Assembly: GCA_963723595.1 (NCBI GenBank)
Contig: CAVRRQ010000001.1
Span: 806,001 to 870,000, forward strand
DNA: 64,000 nt
Origin: RYN-230 sp963723595
Lineage (GTDB): Bacteria > Actinomycetota > Actinomycetes > Streptosporangiales > Streptosporangiaceae
Reading direction: 5' to 3'
Shown: one piece after another, positions 58,994 through 64,000 of the stretch
How positions within the stretch are numbered: the first letter of the stretch is position 1
Layout: every line of letters starts with the position of its first letter
Position numbers and translations under genes: made by a program
The notes under the pieces: model-generated
Told to the model about the DNA's origin: nothing
What the model saw: the letters and a program-made list of their open reading frames with translations, nothing else
Database searches by the model: none

Positions 58994-60681
58994 CCCGCCC
59001 GCAGGCGGCGGTGACCGAGCCCGGCGCGCCGCAGCGGCCAGGCCGGCCCATCGGCCAGGCGGCCATGCTCATCGGCGGGATCACCGTGCTGTCGAACATC
59101 GTCGGGTTCGGCCGCCAGCTCGTGTTCGCGCACACCGTGTCGGCCAACTGCCTGGGCACCGCGTACGCGACCGCCAACCAGGTGCCGAACATCGTCTACG
59201 ACGTGGTCATCGGCGGCGCGCTGACCAGCGCGCTGGTGCCGGTGCTGGCCGTCCCGGCGGCGCGGCGGCTGACCGCGGGCGGGCCGGGGCCCGGCGGCGA
59301 CCGGGACGCGGCGGCCGCGGACGCCGAGACCAGCCAGATCGCCTCGGCCCTGCTCAGCTGGACGGTGCTGGTGCTCGCCCCGGCCAGCCTGCTCATCGCG
59401 GTGCTGTCCGGGCCGCTGGCCTCGCTGCTGCTGGCCGGTGCGCCGCGCTGCAAGCACCCGGCCATCTTCATCATCAGCGGGCACATGCTGGCCGTGTTCG
59501 CGCCGCAGATCCTCCTCTACGGCCTGGCCGTGGTGCTGTACGGCATCCTGCAGGCGCACCGCCGGTTCGTCTCGCCCGCGCTGGCCCCGGTGCTGTCCAG
59601 CCTGGTGGTCATCGCTACCTATGTCGCCTTCGTCCCGCTCAGCCACGGCTTCCGCAACCACCTGGACCGGATCCCCACCGACGCGCTGCTGGTGCTGTCC
59701 ATCGGCACCACGATCGGGGTGGCCGCGCTGGCGCTGACCGCGCTCGGCCCGGCGCTCCGGCTCGGCCTGCGGCTGCGGCCCACGCTGCGCTTCCCGCCCG
59801 GCGTGGCCAGCCGGATCCGCAGCCTGGCCGCGGTCGGGGTGGCCGCGCTGATCGCGCAGGACGCATCGGTGGTCGCGGTGATCGTGCTGGCCAACAGCCA
59901 CCAGGCCCGCGGCGCGCTGGTGCTGTACAACTTCGGCTGGCAGATGTTCTTCGTGCCGTACGCGGTGCTGGCCGTCCCGCTGGCCACCACGGCCTACCCG
60001 GTGCTGTCCGCCGCCGAGGGAGCCAGCTTCGACCGGACCGCCGCGGCCACCACGCGCGCCGTCATGCTGGTGTCCTGGCTCGGCGCGGCACTGCTGGCCG
60101 GCGCGGCCATCCCGGCGGCCCGGCTGTTCACCCACCATCCGCACGACGCGCACCTGCTCGCGCTGACCTTCGCCGCGTTCGCGCCCGGGCTGGTCGGCTA
60201 CGGGCTGGCCGCCTGCCTGTCCCGGGTGCTGTTCGCCGACGGCCGGGCCCGGCTGGCCGCGGTCGCGCTGGTCGCGGGCTGGCTGCTGGTCATCGTGGCG
60301 GACGTGGTGGCGGTGGCGCTGGTGCCGCCGCGCTGGGTGGTGCCGGTGCTCGGGCTGGGCAACACGGCCGGGCTGACCGCCTGCGGCCTGGCCCTGCTCG
60401 TCGTGGTCCGCGCCAGGCGCGGGCGCGGCGCGCTGCATGGCACCGCCCGCGCCGCGCTGGCCGGCCTGGCCGGCGCGGTGGCCGGCGTCGCGGTCGGCGC
60501 ATCCGTATCCACCGCACTGCCAGTGCACGGATTTTTGCCGAACGCCGGTGCCGCCGTACTCGCCTGCGCAGGCGTCGCAGTGGCGTTCGGGGCGGCGGTC
60601 CTGGTGCTTGACGGCGGCGACCTGCGCGCCGTGCTGGCCCGGCTCCGGGAACGCCTGCCCCGGGTGCGGACGGCCCGCTGA
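58990..60681 (+). CDS. murJ: MurJ/MviN-like lipid II flippase
   Basis: MOP-superfamily protein with about 14 helices, thought to flip lipid II for peptidoglycan synthesis. GQAAMLIGGITVLSNIVGFGRQLVFAHTVSANCLGTAYATANQVPNIVYDVVIGGALTSALVPV is the strongly conserved N-terminus. LYNFGWQMFFVPYAVLAVPLATTAYPVLS is another hallmark. 563 aa, GTG start in a GTGA overlap. Actinobacteria often have a second MurJ beside pknB; this one sits with steA/steB. Confidence 0.88.
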   Translation: MTRPQAAVTEPGAPQRPGRPIGQAAMLIGGITVLSNIVGFGRQLVFAHTVSANCLGTAYATANQVPNIVYDVVIGGALTSALVPVLAVPAARRLTAGGPGPGGDRDAAAADAETSQIASALLSWTVLVLAPASLLIAVLSGPLASLLLAGAPRCKHPAIFIISGHMLAVFAPQILLYGLAVVLYGILQAHRRFVSPALAPVLSSLVVIATYVAFVPLSHGFRNHLDRIPTDALLVLSIGTTIGVAALALTALGPALRLGLRLRPTLRFPPGVASRIRSLAAVGVAALIAQDASVVAVIVLANSHQARGALVLYNFGWQMFFVPYAVLAVPLATTAYPVLSAAEGASFDRTAAATTRAVMLVSWLGAALLAGAAIPAARLFTHHPHDAHLLALTFAAFAPGLVGYGLAACLSRVLFADGRARLAAVALVAGWLLVIVADVVAVALVPPRWVVPVLGLGNTAGLTACGLALLVVVRARRGRGALHGTARAALAGLAGAVAGVAVGASVSTALPVHGFLPNAGAAVLACAGVAVAFGAAVLVLDGGDLRAVLARLRERLPRVRTAR

Positions 60682-60696
60682 TGACGCCGCGGCGGC

Positions 60697-62069
60697 GTGC
60701 CACGGTCCGGCGCGGAGCGGCGGCCGGGGGCGCCCGCCGGGGCTGACACCACGGACCTGTCCGGGCTGGCCATCGGCTACCTGGTGGGCAGCACGGCCGG
60801 CGGCACCGGCCGGCATGTGCGGATGCTGGCCAGCGGCTGCGCGGCGCGCGGCGCGGCGGTCACCCTCTACGGCAGTGTTAACCCGGGGGGGCGACCCCCC
60901 GGACCCCCCGATCGCCGCTCCGCGCCGAGCGGCGGTGCTAGTCCGGGGGGGCGACCCCCGGACCCCCCGATCGCCGCGCCGCGCCGAGCGGCGGCGAGCC
61001 GCCGCGACCAGGGGTGCCGGGCGTCACCCCCCGATCGCCGCTCCGCGCCGAGCGGCGGCGAGCCGCCGCGATCAGGGGCGCTGGCCGTCACACCCCCGGG
61101 TCGGCCTGGCACACTGCGCGTCCGGGAGCTTGATATCGGCGGCCGGCCGCGGCCGGCCCGGGATGCCCGGGTCGTCGCCCGGCTGCGCGGCTGGCTGGGC
61201 CAGGACGCCCTGGATGTGCTGCATGCGCACGGGCTGCGCGCGGGTGCGCTGGCCGCGCTGGCCCTGGCCGGGAAGCCCGGCCAGCGCACCGCGCTGGTGG
61301 TCACGGTGCACAACGCAGCCCCGTCCGGCCGGCCCGCCGCCGCCGTGTACGCGGCACTGGAACTGATCGTGGCCCACCGGGCGGACGCGGTGCTTCCGGT
61401 GTCCGGGGACCTGGCCGCCCGGCTGCACCGCCGCGGCGCGCGGATCGCCGGGCTGGCCGTGGTGGCCGCGCCGGACGCACCGCCGCCCAGCCCGGAGCAG
61501 GTCGCGGCGGTGCGCCGGGAACTCGGCGGTGACGGCCGGCCGGTGGTGCTGGCGGCCGGCTGGCCGCGCAGAAAGGCTTCAGCACGCTGCTCGACGCGGC
61601 CGCCCGCTGGCAGCGGCGCGACCCGGTGCCGCTGCTGGTCATCGCGGGGGACGGGCCGCTCGGCCCGGCGTTGCGTGCACAGGCCGCGGCGGCCGGCACC
61701 GAGGTGCGGTTCCTCGGCCCGCGGCGGGATGTGCCGGTGCTGCTGGCCGCGGCGGACGTGGTGGTGGTGCCCAGTTCCTGGGAGGGCCAGCCGCTCATTG
61801 TGCAGGAGGCGCTGCGCGCGGGCCTGCCGCTGGTCGCCTCCAGGGCGGGCGGCATCGCCGATCTGACCGGCGCGGATGGCGCGCTGCTGGTCCCGCCGGG
61901 CGACCCCCGGGTGCTGGCCGCCGCGGTGACTGGGCTGCTGGATGATCCGCAGGAAGCGGCCGCGCTGGCCGGCGCGGCCCGGCGCCGGGCCACCACGCTG
62001 CCCGGCGAGGCGGCCGCGGTGGACCAGGCCGCGGCCGTGTACCTGGGGCTAAGCCGGCCAGGCCGCTGA
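60697..62069 (+). CDS. GT4-type glycosyltransferase with an in-frame GC-rich repeat insertion; frameshifted
   Basis: GT-B fold: LAIGYLVGSTAGGTGRHVRMLASGCAARGAAVTLYG at the N-terminus, LDVLHAHGLRAG, VVTVHNAAPSG and VLPVSGDLAARL, then LLVIAGDGPLGPALRAQAA, VRFLGPRRDVPVLLAAADVVVVPSSWEGQPLIVQEALRAGLPLVASRAGGIADL. The last motif is the EX7E-type donor site of GT4 enzymes. Two oddities: about 200 bp of palindromic repeats (60880-61085) are inserted after VTLYG, and the frame shifts near 61556, where loss of one CCGG-type 4-mer would explain the missing AGRLAAQKG. Possibly envelope polysaccharide synthesis. Confidence 0.82.
60880..61085. repeat. GC-rich palindromic repeat cluster inside the glycosyltransferase gene
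   Basis: Three copies of a unit with CCCCCCGATCGCCGC(T/G)CCGC and then GCCGAGCGGCGG. Each can fold (CGCCGCTC with GAGCGGCG). Copies 2 and 3 also carry GAGCCGCCGCGA and CAGGGG, giving an outer GATCGC/GCGATC pair in copy 3. It encodes Arg/Pro/Ser/Gly-rich filler (DRRSAPSGGASPGGRPP) absent from normal GT4 enzymes. It resembles a REP-type dispersed element. Confidence 0.6.
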
Positions 62070-62200
62070 GTAATTAGATTAACCAGACAGTACGTATTTT
62101 CTTGGTAACATCCTGCCATTTCGGTTGAATACATGCTCAGGCTGTGCTCGGCTGTCTTCCTGGGTCCGTAGGTCCCCTGGGTGCACATGGACCGGGCCCG

Positions 62201-63520
62201 ATGGGGGAGCGCGTGCGATCACCAGGCCAGCCACCGAATCAGCCCGCGCAGCGGCGTTTCGCTGACGACGCTGAGTGGGACGCGGTGATCCTGTCGGCGC
62301 GGGACATCAGGGTGGCCCAGGAAGCCATCACGCTGGCCCGTGACGACCGCGCGGCGGACCACGAGCCAACCGGCCGCGAGCCGGCTGACCTGGATCAGCC
62401 GCGCCGCACGCCGGACCAGCCCAGCAGCGCGCCGGACCAGCAGCACCAGGCGCACGACCACGGCCACACCGCACCGGACCAGCCCAGCGGGCCGCCAGGA
62501 CGAACCGCTGCCCAGCCGTCCACTTCGGCCAGCACCCCCCCGTCCTGGGGCACGGTGCTGGCCACCACCATCCGGCTGTGGTGGCAGCGGCACGTGCGGA
62601 CGGGCTCGGGCAGCCCGCGGTGGCGGGTGATCGCCGTCGTGCTGCTGGTCGCTGTCGTGCTGGCCTGGGCCGCCCTCAGCCTCGCGCTGACCCGCGGCAA
62701 CGGGCGGACCGGGAGCAGCGCGCCCAACGGCGGCAACGGTTCTGATACAAGCCGCCAGGCGGGCGGCACGACCGCGCTCAAGACGGCTGCGGCGGCCCGC
62801 ACGGCGGCCGCGGCGTGGCTGGCCCAGCAGGCCGCCTCGGATGCCATCGTGGCCTGCGACCCGCAGATGTGCGCGGTGCTCCAGCAGGCCGGCGTCACCG
62901 CTGGCCGGCTGCTGGAGCTGGGTACCGGGACGTCCGGGCCGCTGAGTAGCGACCTGCTGGTGGCCACCGCGGCCGTGCGGCAGGAGTTCGGCGCGCGGCT
63001 GGCCGGTGTGTACGCGCCGGACGTACTGGCCAGCTTCGGCACCGGCAGTGCCCAGGTGGCCATCCGGGTGATCGCCCCAGACGGGGCGGCGGCCTACGCG
63101 GCCAGCCTCCGCGCCGACCAGGCGGCCCGGGTGGCGGCGGGCAAGCAGTTGCTGCGCAACCCGCGGATCCACGCCTCCGCCGGGGCGCTCCAGGCGCTGG
63201 CCGACGGCCAGATCGATGCCCGGCTGCTGACCGTGTTCGCCGCGCTGGCCACGCTGCACTCGGTGCGCGTGCTCGGCTTCGCCGCGGCCCCGCCCGGGGC
63301 CAGCCCCGGACTGCCGCTGCGCACCGCCTACCTCGCGCCGGCCGGGCCGGGCACCCGGCAGCAACCGAACAGCGTGCCGGCGCTGGCCAGCTTCCTGCGC
63401 GCGCAGCTGCCGCCGTACCAGCCAGCCACTATCACCGAGCTCCGGATGCCCGGCGGCGGTTCCGCGCTGCGCGTCGAATTCGCCGCACCGAGCCCGCTCG
63501 GGCTGCTCGGAAAGAGCTGA
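62201..63520 (+). CDS. Single-pass membrane protein of unknown function
   Basis: The cytoplasmic N-terminus (FADDAEWDAVILSARDIRVAQEAITLARDD) is followed by an acidic/Gln-rich stretch with repeated DQPSSAPDQ-type motifs, then one membrane helix (RWRVIAVVLLVAVVLAWAALSLAL). The ~250-residue extracytoplasmic domain contains AWLAQQAASDAIVACDPQMCAVLQQAGV and LLVATAAVRQEFGARLAGVYAPDVLASFG. I do not recognise the domain. Start ATG 62201; GTG 62144 and GTG 62213 are alternatives. Between the glycosyltransferase and a DUF4397 protein, so probably an envelope component. Confidence 0.7.
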   Translation: MGERVRSPGQPPNQPAQRRFADDAEWDAVILSARDIRVAQEAITLARDDRAADHEPTGREPADLDQPRRTPDQPSSAPDQQHQAHDHGHTAPDQPSGPPGRTAAQPSTSASTPPSWGTVLATTIRLWWQRHVRTGSGSPRWRVIAVVLLVAVVLAWAALSLALTRGNGRTGSSAPNGGNGSDTSRQAGGTTALKTAAAARTAAAAWLAQQAASDAIVACDPQMCAVLQQAGVTAGRLLELGTGTSGPLSSDLLVATAAVRQEFGARLAGVYAPDVLASFGTGSAQVAIRVIAPDGAAAYAASLRADQAARVAAGKQLLRNPRIHASAGALQALADGQIDARLLTVFAALATLHSVRVLGFAAAPPGASPGLPLRTAYLAPAGPGTRQQPNSVPALASFLRAQLPPYQPATITELRMPGGGSALRVEFAAPSPLGLLGKS

Positions 63521-63597
63521 CCCGCAACGCACAACATCTAACAATCACTGGTCGTCAGGACCGGACTTGGGGAGGGCACGATGATAGGAAGTACGCG

Positions 63598-64000
63598 GTG
63601 TTCCGGCTGAGCCGGCGAGTCACGCTGCTGGCGGGCAGCCTGCTGCTCGCCGCCGGGGCCGTGGCGGTCCCAGCCGCCGCGGCAGCGGCCGCGTCCGCCT
63701 CGTCCGGGTTCGGCTGGGTCCGGCTGGCCCATCTGTCCCCGAACACCCCGGCGGTGGACGTCTACCTGTACAGCTACGGCATGCCGAACGCCGAGATCGT
63801 GCTGCACCACGTCAGCTACGGCACGGTGTCGCCGTATGAGAAGGTGGCCCACGGGGAGTACACGGTGGCCATGCGGGCGGCCGGCGCCGCGCCGTCCACC
63901 AAGCCGGTGCTGTCCACCAACCTGATGGTGCATCCCGGGCACGCGTACACGGTGGCCGGGATGGGCCCGGAGAAGGAACTGCGGCTCCAGGTGCTGGACG
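63598..64000 (+). CDS. Secreted DUF4397-domain protein, 3'-truncated by the window edge
   Basis: GTG 63598 follows AGGAAG and opens a signal peptide (FRLSRRVTLLAGSLLLAAGAVAVPAAAAAA). The DUF4397 motif WVRLAHLSPNTPAVDVYLYSYG follows, then VSPYEKVAHGEYTVAMRAAG and HPGHAYTVAGMG. Exported; function unknown. The end lies outside the window. The nearby ATG at 63581 is in a different frame that stops within six codons. Confidence 0.85.
   Translation, partial: MFRLSRRVTLLAGSLLLAAGAVAVPAAAAAAASASSGFGWVRLAHLSPNTPAVDVYLYSYGMPNAEIVLHHVSYGTVSPYEKVAHGEYTVAMRAAGAAPSTKPVLSTNLMVHPGHAYTVAGMGPEKELRLQVLD

Noticed and set aside
63538..63942. A 134-aa - strand protein at the window end
   Set aside because: Antisense shadow of the DUF4397 gene, which has a signal peptide and a family motif.

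Overview
The window is 64 kb of very GC-rich actinobacterial chromosome. The evidence is the codon usage, the GTG starts with ATGA/GTGA gene overlaps, the 16S/23S signatures including the roughly 100-nt domain III insertion of high-GC Gram-positives, and a gene order (alaS-ruvX-mltG-aroE, infC-rpmI-rplT, pheST, argCJBDFRGH-tyrS, tlyA-nadK-recN-steA-steB-murJ) typical of Streptomyces/Streptosporangiales-type actinomycetes. I cannot fix the genus. Most of the window is conserved housekeeping DNA.

Layout: 1-6.4 kb holds the 3' part of alaS, ruvX, mltG and aroE. 6.5-7.9 kb holds an ECF sigma factor fused to a zinc-finger and membrane tail. 8.3-10.8 kb holds infC (AUU start, leader with an intrinsic terminator), rpmI, rplT and an rRNA methyltransferase. 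10.9-16.1 kb holds a PAS histidine kinase and pheST. 16.3-17.6 kb holds an MFS transporter. 17.6-22.4 kb holds an unusual duplicated module, described below. 22.4-33.0 kb holds a lipoprotein, an ARG box and the complete arginine cluster argC-J-B-D-F-R-G-H, followed by a 3-methyladenine glycosylase gene. 32.7-40.0 kb holds tyrS and a 16S-23S-5S rRNA operon with no spacer tRNA. 40.1-51.6 kb holds an RG-rich TPR protein, an MBL hydrolase, a membrane mannosyltransferase-like protein, DUF1015, TPR and HAD-IIA proteins, an ABC-2 exporter, Nei and an SCP2 protein. 51.8-64 kb holds tlyA, nadK, recN, steA, steB, a WecA/MraY-like protein, murJ, a GT4-type glycosyltransferase, an anchored membrane protein and the start of a DUF4397 secreted protein. 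The last stretch looks like a DNA-repair plus cell-division/envelope block.

The most unusual part is 17.6-22.4 kb. Two paralogous membrane GGDEF proteins (+ strand) are each preceded by a divergent (- strand) tandem array of tiny open reading frames, each with its own Shine-Dalgarno. Array 1 has seven copies encoding MRSGSWG, one of them with a 1-nt deletion. Array 2 has five copies encoding MTATTGWA. Synonymous changes and interchange of TGA/TAG/TAA stops between copies point to selection on the peptide. Both arrays end in a hairpin whose stem shows compensatory changes between the modules, and both GGDEF genes share a near-identical promoter. I do not recognise this as a described system.

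Many conserved genes carry single-base frameshifts: mltG, pheS, the second GGDEF gene, the lipoprotein gene, argC, argB, tyrS (two), the TPR gene, recN and a glycosyltransferase. Several of these are normally single-copy and essential, so residual assembly indels are more likely than true pseudogenes. Such genes are annotated across the shift.
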